From Nissolia schottii (Eukaryota; Streptophyta; Magnoliopsida; Fabales; Fabaceae): a DNA stretch of 64,000 nucleotides. The position numbers and the translations under genes are program-made. The notes below the pieces were generated by a model that saw only the letters and a program-made list of their open reading frames with translations, made no database searches and had not been told where the DNA came from. The number at the start of each line of letters is the position of its first letter. Position 1 is the first letter of the stretch. Location of the stretch: positions 6,948-70,947 of the forward strand of contig QANU01064559.1 of assembly GCA_003254905.1 (NCBI GenBank). Direction: 5' to 3'. Positions 34,966 to 45,780 of the stretch are shown here, piece after piece.

Positions 34966-35737
34966 TATTACCAGTATTTAAGTTAGTTAGTTTGTACACT
35001 AGCAATGCCAAGCTTACTTGGCTCGCACGCTTCAGCGTGTTTGTTATAGTTTGTTATAGTTTGTTTGGCTTGTTAGAGTAATTGGCTAGTAACTCCAACT
35101 CATTATAAATACTATTGTAAATAGTTTGAGGAGTTCTGCTGCGCATCTCTACCATCTTTTGGAAGCAATTGCTGCTATCTTTCGTTTTTTTTATCGGTTG
35201 AATTGCCAATTCAATCACAGATTCTAATTGAATTTGCTTTGTTTGTTTCTTTTCTGAGCTGTTGTGCTATGAGTTTTGTTGAAATTTCAACAATGGAGGA
35301 GTTGCATCAGGATCAAGTTGTAGCGAATCCAGGACCAGAACCTCAGATCCGAGCTTCAAGTCCTTATTACCTGCATCTGAATGAAACACCAGGTGTAGCA
35401 CTGGTGCCGATTGTGTTCAATGGCAAGAATTACCACTCCTGGTCCAGAATCATGAAGATGTCGCTGAAAGCTAAGAACAAATTGCAATTTGTGGACGGTC
35501 GAATCATGAAGCCTGCAGTCGCAGATCCCTTGTTTCAGGCATGGGACAGGTGCAACACCATGGTAATCTCTTGGATCACTTTGTCTCTTAGTCCTGAGAT
35601 TATGGAAAGTGTAATGTGGAGTGAAAATGCTAGAGATCTATGGAATGAATTACGTAGGAGGTATTATCAAGGAGACTTGTATAGAGTAAGCTTGGCATTG
35701 CTAGTGTACAAACTAACTAACTTAAATACTGGTAATA
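34966..35737 (+). mobile_element. 772-bp insertion with 53-bp terminal inverted repeats carrying a copia gag fragment
   Basis: Bases 34966-35018 and 35685-35737 are exact reverse complements over 53 bp (outer ends TATTACCAG / CTGGTAATA). CCGGT precedes and follows the unit (34961-34965, 35738-35742). Removing the unit and one CCGGT rejoins GASA exon 3 in frame as GTSGNYND, which proves that the unit is an insertion with a 5-bp target duplication. Inside are a TATA box (TATAAATA near 35105) and a frame from ATG 35293 encoding the N-terminal gag domain of a copia element. There is no LTR pair and no primer-binding site. The 5-bp duplication fits LTR-integrase, but inverted ends do not fit a normal retrotransposon. 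Confidence 0.93.
35293..35690 (+). pseudogene. Copia-type gag N-terminal domain (fragment)
   Basis: The translation runs MEELHQDQ, SSPYYLHLNETPGVALVPIVF, NGKNYHSWSRIMKMSLKAKN, KLQFVDGRIMKP, WDRCNTMVISWITLSLSPEI, ARDLWNELRRRYYQGDLYRV. This is the order of the plant copia gag domain (retrotran_gag_3 / UBN2-like). The frame is intact but stops being gag exactly where the right inverted repeat starts. The rest of gag, including the zinc knuckle, and all of pol are missing. Confidence 0.85.
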
Positions 35738-35802
35738 CCGGTAACTACAATGACTGTCTTACAGCCACAAATTTGTACACTCTATTTCTTATCTTTAATT
35801 GA

Positions 35803-37500
35803 AAAATATTCTTAATGATACCTTTAAAAATTTGCAAGACACAGACACAACATATATATATATATATATGTATGTATAAAATTTAAGATTTATAGTAATA
35901 TCTATTATTTTCATTAGTGTCAAATCATCAATTTTTAATATTATTTAAACCTCTTTCAAAATATATGTTGCATTCTAAATATTTTCATGTGTAATTTTCT
36001 AAGTATCTATATTATTGTAAATTATTTAGTGTTTAAAATATTATTTTGTGCAAATACTGCCCAAACACAACTTAGAAATTTTTTGAATGCACCCCAATCG
36101 CATGGATACAACCAATCTTAAACATTTTATTTAAACACTTTTAGACATGTGAGACACTAGTGTAGAGCAAATGTCCTCGAGTGTCAATGTACATAATGTG
36201 TTAGGTACACAGACACAACAATCTCAAAGTATATGTGCTTCGTAACATAAAACTTATAGTGCAGAGCAACTAAACTCACAAAATAATAACAAGATAACAT
36301 TTATTTCATTTTGCGAACCAATTGTGCTTAAAAAAAAGAAAAAAGAAACTAGCTACATGAGTTGTGAATAACTGAGCTTAACGTCCAAAATGCAAACGAA
36401 ACCGATTCCCAAAATATAGCACATTAGTATTGGGCTGGGCTTCTGGGCTAATTGAGATGCCAATACATCTGAATTAAACACCGCCAATGTAATTGGAAAA
36501 AAAAATTAACACCACCAATGTGTTATTGAAAACAAAAACCAAGATCAATATATTTTTTTGGGTGTATGGGTGTTTATCGCAAGTAACAATGACTAATTTT
36601 ATCGCATTAACTGAACTCACACAACGTGGTAGACTAATATTCTTATATTATGAGAATGTAAAAAAATGAAGAAAATTTATAGATGTTGAAAAGATTCATA
36701 TAAAGCTATAGCATTATAGCCAACAATTTTCGTTTAATTGGTTTAGGGTTAAAACAATATTGTGTTCAAATGTGGTAAAAAAATATTGGAGGGGTTTAAT
36801 TCTTATAATCATCCGATTGAGTTCAAATATTGGAGGGTTCAATTTTTGCTCATTCAAACATAAAATTATTTTGTAGTCAATGATCTACTATTTTGTATGA
36901 ACTCAATTATTACGAGAGAATTAATCACTGTTGTTGGCGATGGATACTAAAATAAGATTCAATTTTTTTTACTTGTATGTCAACACATGATTATATGAAG
37001 AGGTAAATTGCATTCACCCATTCTCAAGTCTTAACCAAAGCCACTAATTATCAAACTAGTGGCAAATCTTGAATACCAACAACATGTCTTTGAATAAAAG
37101 GAAAACAAAATAATTTTCTTTAATTTAACAAAGGTTCGAAAACTTTGTCAAATGTACATGGACACATTTTATGTTCATCGCACACTAACGTATTGGTTGG
37201 TTCCTAATGCGAATGGGCTACAAAAAGTGGACTTGGCAATATTCACATGAGATATGAGCGTCATTTCAACAAGACAAAATCCAAACCCAAAGAAAGAAAA
37301 AGCTTTCTTACTTTGTACCATATTTTTAGTAGAAATTCTTGTATGTTCTCAAGGCACATTTAATACATGATTTAGAAATAATATCTACTATTGATTTTAT
37401 TTTGTAGCACTTTGAAAATATATATAAAAAAAACAAATGCTAAATAATACTCTTGAAACACATTTAATGCGTATTTCAGAAACATACAAAAATATCTCTA
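35803..37500. other. Intergenic, AT-rich
   Basis: A short (TA)n tract at 35852-35869. No coding, RNA or mobile feature was supported here. Confidence 0.5.
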
Positions 37501-37504
37501 TTTT

Positions 37505-38425
37505 GAGTGAGGAGTTCTGCTAAAAGTACACCAAAAAACATACATCATACATACACCCCGTATTTATACATATTGAGCCCACACAAATAACTCCCAAACG
37601 TCATATTAAATACGCTTGGATCCATTATGAATACGCACTCACGCACAGATCCCTATTCCGCATTTAAACGCACGTGCACACGCGATTTGCGTTTCTCAGT
37701 TTTCATTCGCTTACACAAACTTTATAAGCATATGTGCATAAACATTATGTAATAGAATACACAAGCATTACTCGTTTATGCGTACAAACCTTTACATAAA
37801 CCATATATTCCATAATTCATTAGACTCTTGGATGCACAAACTTTATAAGCATTTGTGCACAAACTTTATGTAGTAGAATGCACAAACATTACTTGCTTAT
37901 GTTCACAAACCTTTGCTTGAACCATATATTCCATAATTCATTAGACTCTTAGATGTACAAACTTTATAAGCATATGTGCACAAACTTTATGTAGTAAAAT
38001 GCACAAACATTATATGCTTCACAAGTATGACATTTCAGAAGTAATTGTCCACTCAAACATCTGTAAGAAGTAAACCACTATTATTAAAGGTAGACCTCAT
38101 CCATTTTAAAAGAAAATCAACTTTTTATCATCTTAATTTCATATTAGTCAATTTTCTCATGATAGGAGGATGTGGATGAGGAGGATGACGATGATGAAAG
38201 GATAATAGGATGACAAGAATAAAAGTGATAGAACGAGGATGAGAGGATGAGGAGGAGGACGATGAAGGAAAACGATGACGGAAACGAGTTCAAGATTGGG
38301 GACGCGTTGTTTATAATTTTAGAAATTGTACGTTATACGTATAATGATCATTTATTGTATATAATTAGAGGGTGTATGTACAGGTGTATGCAATTTGAGT
38401 GTACACAAAAGATTTTTCTTGAGTG
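37505..38425. mobile_element. Element of the GTGCACAAACTTTAT repeat family
   Basis: The left end (GAGTTCTGCTAAAAGTACACC, then CATACATACACCCC) is inverted at the right end (GGGTGTATGTACAGGTGTATG...GTGTACACAAAAGATTTTTCTT). Inside, TGCACAAACTTTATAAGCAT and CACAAACATTAC alternate several times. The same internal words and TGTACACC ends occur at 54175-55515. A non-autonomous DNA transposon family is likely; the superfamily is not assigned. Confidence 0.6.
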
Positions 38426-40390
38426 AGGATCATATGCAACACAATCACACTTTTATCACTTCAAAAAATAAAAAATAAAAATGTAGTTTGCATTTTAAAA
38501 TTTCTCTTTTCTTAACTCGTCTCTTAATATTGGCACACTAATTCTTCTATGTTATGGAAAGATTAACAAATAAACATTTTTTCTTCGTAAATTAACCCAT
38601 AATATATTTTTTTTCAATGTAGAATGTACTTAACATATGGGAGAGAATTTTTTTTTGTATTCATTGATTTACCGATATCTATATTCTGTTACTAGGAATC
38701 TTATCAACCAATCTCATTGATTATAAGCTCTCTTGTGAGAAAGAAGGATCTTCTGGTGAATACTTTTCCATTCACTGAATTTAAATTTAAGATTATAAAT
38801 TAAGAGATTAAGATTCATATCACCTTAACTAACTCCACAATAGTGTATACAAAAATTTTATCATGTAAAAATTACACGTAATTTAATTATACGTTGAGTT
38901 TTACCATCAATTAGGTAAGTTAGAAATGTGAGAAATTAGAAAGTATAGCTTAATAATTAATATGTTGAATTTGCAAACAAGAAAAACTTCCCTCTTCTTA
39001 AGTCTCTTAACTCAAGTTCTATGGATCAAACCAATTCTTGAAATTCAATGTCCCATTTTTCTTTCTTTCTTGCTTGATATAATAAATGAGCCTTACCAAA
39101 ATTCTCACGGGTATTTCTTTTCTTCCTACTCTTTCCTTTCCTTTCATTTCTTGTGAGTAAGATTTTTCCACTCACCCTATTACCTCACTCTCCTTTATTT
39201 GGGCTCTATCTCTTACTACTTTATTTTTTTCAACAAAGAACCTGATTCTCTGAACATGATGTGGCAGACTCACATACCTTTTTCCTCCCTTGTTTTCTAA
39301 CAGAATTTGTTTTTATTCAAACTATCACTATCCCAAAGTTATTACGCTCTAATTAGTTTTGATTTAAACTGAGTCAATTTTTTTTTATAGGAATAACTAA
39401 TATATAGAAGCTCAAGAATTTATCAAATTATAGTGAAAAATTATCCTTTGCAAGTATATTATTTATCATAATTTGTTCATTCATAAGTTTCTATCAGCTA
39501 AATATCGTTGTTATATAATGAAAATGAGTTCAAATTCAATTGAATCAATCACTTTTTTTTTTCTTTCTGAAATTTGACAAACTTGCATGATTTGACAATT
39601 TCTTAAATTTTTATTGATTGAACACTGTCAATATATAAAACTCAATCTCATAAATTATTACAATACTTCTTTATTTTTTTTAGTAAAACTAGAATTAGAC
39701 CTTACACAATGAAAACAAATAAAGAAGCAATTGAATCAGCCACTTTTCATTTTCTACAGAAATTGCATGAACATGCATGATTTGACAATTTTGAAGTTTC
39801 TATTGACTGAACATTATTAGTAAACACATTAATGTAATAAAACTATTCCAATACTATTTATCATTTTTTTATCAATAAAACTCAAATTTGACCTTACATA
39901 ATGAAAACAATTACATAAACCAATTTAAATAAGCACTTTTTATTAGCACAAGGTTGATCCAAGCAAGTGTGTCTTAAATTCTAAATCTGAAAAAGAAAAA
40001 AATTAACCGTACTCTAAATTAGATTAATCAATTTCATTAACACTGAAATTTGAAATTTGGATAATAAAAAATCAACCACTTTTTCATTTTCAACAAAATT
40101 AGACGGACCAGACACATGACACATAGTACTACACAACCTCATTCTCCATATTTGTTCTTCTTTTCTTTTGTCTCTCTTCAAAGTTCAAACTCCTTCAAAC
40201 ACTGGTTTACCCCTTTCTAATGAAGATTGAAGATCAAAACACAACACAATACCAAAATAATAGACACTCATAGATAGATAGATATTCATTTAACCACATT
40301 CATTTACTCTCTCTCTCTCTCACTTGTTCTTCCTTCCTTCGCCAAAAAAATAAAGTTTCATCCTTTTTTTTACACAGTCACACCTAAAAG
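38426..40390. other. Intergenic upstream of the 12-exon gene
   Basis: It contains a tandem duplication of about 192 bp at 39537-39930 and, at the right end, a CT microsatellite. No gene supported. Confidence 0.55.
39537..39935 (+). repeat. Tandem duplication, about 192-bp unit
   Basis: CAATTGAATCA starts units at 39537 and 39728, and a diverged third begins at 39921. Each unit contains CATGCATGATTTGACAATTT, TATTGA(T/C)TGAACA and GACCTTACA(C/T)AATGAAAAC in the same order. Confidence 0.75.
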
Positions 40391-40398
40391 CTTTGGCT

Positions 40399-40937
40399 AT
40401 TTAAACCCCACATCTTCATTGAATGCACCCAATAATAATAACCACGATGACACAAAAGTGGTGAACACACAAAAAAAGAAAAAAAAAATCTCTTTTTTTC
40501 TTTCTATCTTTCATTCTAGAGACTAGAGACTAGAGATGCAGAAATAGACAAAGGTCGAAACTTGAGGCGTGGAATCAGCGTTTTCTCAAGCCCCAACAAG
40601 CCACCACACATGATGAACAAGCACAAAAAACTCTTCGGTGGTGTGTAGTGTAGTGACGAAAAATTTTGAAACTTTTTCTCTGTTTTTTTCTTCTTTCCTC
40701 TGCACAAAGAAACAAAACCCCTCCATTTTGGAACTTGTCTTTATCTCTGTTTTTTTTCTCCTCTTTTTTTTTTATGTAACTAAAGAGTTTTGAAGATAAA
40801 GTTTCTCTCAAGTTTTTCACTTTCTCCCTTCATTATTCCCCTGTTATCTTCAATATTTTTTTTCCTTTTGTTGGAGTGGATGAATATAAAAATGTGTTTT
40901 CACTTTTATTTTTTTCTTTGATTTTTGTGTGATATAG
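40399..40937 (+). promoter_or_regulatory. Promoter and 5' leader of the 12-exon gene
   Basis: TATTTAAA (40399-40406) follows a CT-rich tract (about 40307-40322). A pyrimidine-rich stretch ending GATATAG at 40937 could be the acceptor of a 5' leader intron before the ATG at 41018. No transcript data, so these are positional inferences. Confidence 0.4.
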
Positions 40938-41017
40938 TTTCCACTGCTTCTTCCAATCGTGGGGAGCTGAAATTCTGGGAGAAATCGAAGAAGGAAAAAG
41001 TGAGAAGCTTGAGTGCT

Positions 41018-44000
41018 ATGGTTTGCCATGTTTCAGAAAAAGAAGAAGCAGAAGCAGCTTCTCCTTCTTCTTCTACTAGTGTCACTGCCATCAAAAAGAA
41101 ACTTAAGGCTCCCAAAAATGTATGTTATGTAATGTAATGTTATTATTAGTATATAATTATTATTATTATTATGATGATGATGATGATGATGATGATGATA
41201 CCCTTTTTAATTTTTTAATTCATGGTTATGATTTTGGCAGCTTTTGAATGACTCCAATGGTGTCCATCATGCATCTGTCCCAAGGAAGCTACGTTCAGGT
41301 GAGTCCGTGCGCGAATTTTCTTTGAAAAATCTAAAAATAAAAGCTTTCATGATTGATTTCATCTTCAATTTTTTATTTTCCTTCTGCTCATACCTGAAAA
41401 ATACTACTCTCTGTTTGTGATTTTGGATTAGAGTTGAAGCAATCCCTTGAAGACTTTTTGCCCTTTTTTTTTCCTTTTTCTTTATGTTAATTGGACTCCA
41501 GATTCTGCCTTTTCTTTTCCTCTTTGTTCTATACTGAATTATTTATTTGTTAGTGTATGATACTTTCTGAAAACAATGGTTTTGTTTATGAATTATTGTA
41601 AGGTAATTAGTTGTATTATTATTTTTCTCTCTTTGTTAAATTGTAGCCATGAAGAAGCGAAGCCGTGAATCCATGCTACTTGATTCAGAAAAGGTGAACC
41701 ACAAGATCAATGGAATAATAGAATCTTCCAAAAGGGATGGTATAAAGAAATCCAAAGTGAGAGTTGTAAGTATAATAAAGACATTAGTGAGAGTGTACTA
41801 GCTGCCAGTTTTCCAAAACTACCTTTTTTTGCTTTAGGGTCCGTTTGGTTTCTGATTTAGTTTTCTCTCTTCATTTCTTGTGTTTCCCCGTTTGTTTTTA
41901 GAGTTCTGTGAAAAGAAAATAGTCTGTTTTAACTATTTCCTTCACAAAATTTTAAAGACAAGAAACACGGGAAAATGAAAACAGAAAATAGATCTCTACT
42001 TCATATTTTTTTGCCTTCTCTTTTTCTTTTGTAGAAACAAGAAACTACTCGAGAGCGGTCGCGAGGAGAAGGTGTATCTGCAGCCATCACGAAAGATGAG
42101 GAAGAGGTTGCAGAGACTCTCTATGCGATGGCCGAGATGTTCTCCAGCCATGGCATGAATGATATCAAGGAACTATGTGGAGAATCTCTCCCAGAGAACT
42201 CCTCAGTTTTGGAGGACTCGAAGGAGAGTGCTAATGCCGCTTTCCAAGGTTATTCTCCCCCCTTATACGTTTCAGAATGATTATTCTCTCGATAGTTATC
42301 GGGGTCTGTCAATTATCTTGATACTGGATTCTCTCTAAAGTAGTACTTGTAATTTAATCATAAAAGGTGACAAAAATTGAGAACAGAACACTTTCTTTTT
42401 CTTTTGTTATATAATGTAGCATCAGAAACTGCTCAGCAAGCAAGTCCTTGTCCTGAAAGATCACCAAGAGAAGCTACAAAAACCAGTTCTTCACATGAAA
42501 CCATTGGTCAAGGACAGGTTCGTAATTTGCCTGAGAGGGAAGAGTTATTGATGCCATCTCATAGCACCACTCCAACCATAGATCTTCAGGCAATGCCTAT
42601 AGAGGTTAAGAGTGAAAATAGCAACAAGGTTGCAGCATTGCATCATGACCCTGATGAGTTATGTCTAGCAATGGGGTAGGTAGTTTTTTCATCAGTTGCA
42701 TGTCTGAAAATCTCTATCCTTATCAAGTTGTTTTGTAATATGTTTGCATGTTTTCTCATCATGTTGCAGATTAAATATGTCTGAACAATCGCAGATTTCG
42801 CATATCAAGAGGAAACCAGACGTGGAACTTGAGACAGTATGCGTTTCTAGTTTTTTCAGTGTACTCTCTCTGGTCCAAAATAACTGTCACTTTTACTTTT
42901 TGGGTACATTTATAAATCAATGTATCTAGATACAAATTGTGACAGTTATTTTAGATCGGAGGGAATACTTCTTATTTTGTGAGCTAGGAATGATATTAAT
43001 TGGTTTAAATTATTGGCTTGCATTTCAGGCCAAACATGTTGATTTTAAGCAAGAGCAGCATATGTTGAAGGACCAAAAAGAAGATGGTATGCTGCTTCTT
43101 CAAAGATCAAAATGTCCCCCTTTTTAGTAGTGGTGAATTGAATTCTTATTTTAACATCAATTTGAATTATACTTGGACATAATCTTTTTGTTCTTTCATT
43201 TCAGAAGGTCTTACATTGTGGCCAGGCTTGTCTCCTGTGGCATCTTATGAGCAGTAAATATTCCTTCCAATCAACTTCATTTTTCACATTGATTTTTCCC
43301 CTTTCACGTTCTTCTTTGTACAAATCTGATAGATTCTTCTTCTTTCTAAGGTCTTCTGCTACCGAAGTTCCGGGTTGGCTGGAAGCTGCTATCTGTCCCT
43401 CCAAGCAGGATTTGATGGGAGGTTGTTCTTCTAGTGGAAAGGTGAGGACTAACAATTTCATGGTCACTACTGCTTTGCACACTGACATTATGGCATCGGT
43501 TGATCCATGTAGCTGATTTCACTCAATGAGAAAAGACTTAGTTGTTATTGTCGTGCAACTGTTTTGCTTTGACTTATATCTATTTTGTCAAGATTTCTTC
43601 CTCCTTACTCCTTAACAATGCATAAGCTTACAAATTACAACTAACCGCGCAGACCTCACGAGTTGTAACTAATAAAAGATCATGGAAGAGGTGTGCAGCT
43701 CATGTTCACATCAGTCACATCATCCACAATTTAGATGTGCCGAAAGGAAGGGCCGTCAATGAACCTGAGCTTCATGAATGCCATCAAATGATAGCACAAG
43801 AAGGGTCGAACCATGGAGTTATTCCGGAACGACACGACTTGATAGGGATGAGAAATGGAGTTACTTCATCTTCTGCATCTGAAACAAGTCAATATGCAAC
43901 TATGAGGAACCAGAATGAAAGTAAGAACGGTATTCTTCAGCAGCAATCCCATTATAGTGGCTTATCACAAGCTGCTCCTCAAAAGCAAGTAAGCTTCTGG

Positions 44001-45277
44001 TTACTTTTCGTAATGTTAATATAAACTTAGATTCACTTTGAATTCTACACATTGTAACATATCAGCCATTCAAAAACATAAGTTACAAGTATAACTGTAT
44101 AGATATTATAAAAATCACTGGTTGATATATATTGTCATGTGTAAGATTCACCGTAAACTCAAGTTTATATTGTCCCTTGCACCCCTTTTGCTCATTTGCC
44201 CTTATGACTGTCCTCATTATGCAGAGTTTCAACTTCTTGTCTCTATCAACTGGAAGTAATGGTTCAAAGGTGGACAATAGTTATTATGATAAGATTGGAA
44301 CTAGGTTGGAAGCATTGTCAAAATTGCAAGTGCCTTATTTTCAGTCACTGCCACAGCATCATGGCATCATGTCAATCCCTACCCCTCAGAAGAGTCAATA
44401 TGCCCCCACTTCTTCTTACCTTGATCACCTTTCTGTCTCGGGACCACAGGTATATCTTTCTTTCTATGTAATCTGGGGCCAAACTTTGAAAAGATGACCC
44501 TAATGTAATTGATTTTCAACACTTCACAAAATGAGGTGGCTAAAGTTTATTGCTATTTATTGATGAACTGAATAACCTACCCCCAACAACCATAAAAGAA
44601 AAGGAATATGCAATTTATATCTTCATGAGGGTCTCTTTGGATAATGTAACTTATGAGTTTTTTTAACTTTTTAGAAGTTAAAAAGTTATATTTCCAATTT
44701 TTTGTTTTGTTTACTTTTTAAAAAGTTAACATATCTAACTTCTCAAAAAACATTTTTTAGAAGCACTCACAACAAACATTCCATTTATTATGTATTCAAA
44801 TACAAAACAACTTATTCATAAATTACTTTTCAGAAGCTCCTTTCACACACACAAGGACTTAAATAAGCTGTTTAATCAAACTACTAAGTCTACCTACTTT
44901 GGTCTTGTTTCCATGCTAATTATTGTTCCATAATGGTTTAAACTGGACTGCAGGTTACGCTGCCGCAACCTCAATACTATGGTAACCCCTTATGTGGAAC
45001 TCATTATAGTTCAACAGTCTCAAGTAAACAACACCACCACCAAAGCTTTTTGGCAGTGCAATTAGCAGCACAAAGTAGGTCTGCTATAAATTGCAACATT
45101 ATGAGGACCCCACAATACCCTAATTGGCAAAGTGGAAGGCACAATGAATATACAAGGAATCCATCACTAGAAGCACTTGGATCCAAGATCACTTCTTCAA
45201 TCTCTGTGCAACAGCAACAGCTCATTGCTTCCATACAGGAAAAATGGGCTAGATCTTCATCTCCCTTCTGTACGTGA
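41018..45277 (+). CDS. Unknown 12-exon plant protein with EVAETL motif
   Basis: Twelve exons splice in frame at GT-AG sites to 632 residues: 41018-41119, 41241-41298, 41647-41765, 42035-42248, 42420-42675, 42770-42836, 43029-43086, 43205-43253, 43351-43441, 43653-43988, 44225-44449, 44954-45277. The N-terminus is acidic, then basic (IKKKLKAPKN, MKKRSRESM). Exon 4 has EEEVAETLYAMAEMFSSHG. Exon 5 has IDLQAMPIE. Exon 8 has LTLWPGLSP. Exon 10 opens with a Trp/Cys-bearing segment, SWKRCAAHVHISHIIHNLDV. The C-terminal part is rich in Gln, Ser, Tyr and His. No catalytic motif, signal peptide or membrane segment is seen. I do not recognise the family; a nuclear or regulatory role is a guess from composition. 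Upstream in-frame codons back to 40925 exist, but the ATG at 41018 lies after a likely leader intron. Confidence 0.8.
41159..41200 (+). repeat. TTA/GAT microsatellite in intron 1
   Basis: (TTA)n followed by (TGA)n, about 42 bp, between exons 1 and 2 of the 12-exon gene. Confidence 0.85.
42864..42965. mobile_element. Stowaway-type MITE in intron 6
   Basis: 102 bp with inverted ends CTCTCTCTGGTCCAAAATAA / TTATTTTAGATCGGAGGGAA, and TA on both sides (42862-42863, 42966-42967). Length, ends and the TA duplication fit Stowaway (Tc1/mariner) MITEs. It lies between exons 6 and 7, clear of both splice sites. Confidence 0.88.
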
Positions 45278-45780
45278 AGAAATTAGCGGCAGGATCCTAA
45301 AGCAGTGGTTACAACATAGCCTATTCATCATTTTATTCCTATATTATGCACAAGTTTTTGTACTACACATGTCACAGTAGTTACATGTGAAAAACTTTAC
45401 TCACAAAATCAATAGTTAACAATCATACAGCACTAGTTCACTTAGTTATTTTGTAGTACCATACAGATTAATAGATTTGAGATTGCTTATATTATACAAT
45501 TCTCCGGTTATAATATTTTCTTTGGGGTGTTGCACTTTTGCTAACTACCACAAAGAGAAACCACTGAAACACCAAGACAATGAAAGAACTTGAATCTTTA
45601 TGTAATGTAACCAACTTCTTTTATATAAACACAAGCCAATAAAGCCTAGGAGAGAAGGTACTGAATACATGACTCAAGGAGAAAATATTTCCAAAATTCT
45701 GTATCACAACTGAATTACAAGAATTATGCGAGGGTACACAAGCAAATCGTTGGAATCTCCAAACAGCTAATGTAATGTTT

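Larger units (their letters stand above)
34095..35802 (+). pseudogene. Broken GASA/Snakin paralogue
   Basis: The three-exon plan of the intact gene is still visible. Exon 1 (34095-34167, MAMISKTTF) has a frameshift in the signal peptide, so the frame stops at TTGAGT although the next frame reads HQVESDIM. Exon 2 (34696-34754) reads DDQQYGAEPESQPAPSYQRL. Exon 3 (from 34850) reads DCDGACAERCQLSSRPRLC, then PACRTCCQRRNCVPSGTSG, with one of the 12 cysteines (CCxRC) changed to Arg. At 34961 exon 3 is split by a 772-bp insertion. The far side resumes at 35743 as NYNDC and is then shifted out of the expected CPCY frame. A hAT-type MITE lies in intron 1. Four independent lesions leave no plausible product. 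Confidence 0.9.

Noticed and set aside
34766-35011. 81-codon minus-strand frame
   Set aside because: It is the antisense of the GASA pseudogene exon plus the left inverted repeat of the insertion.
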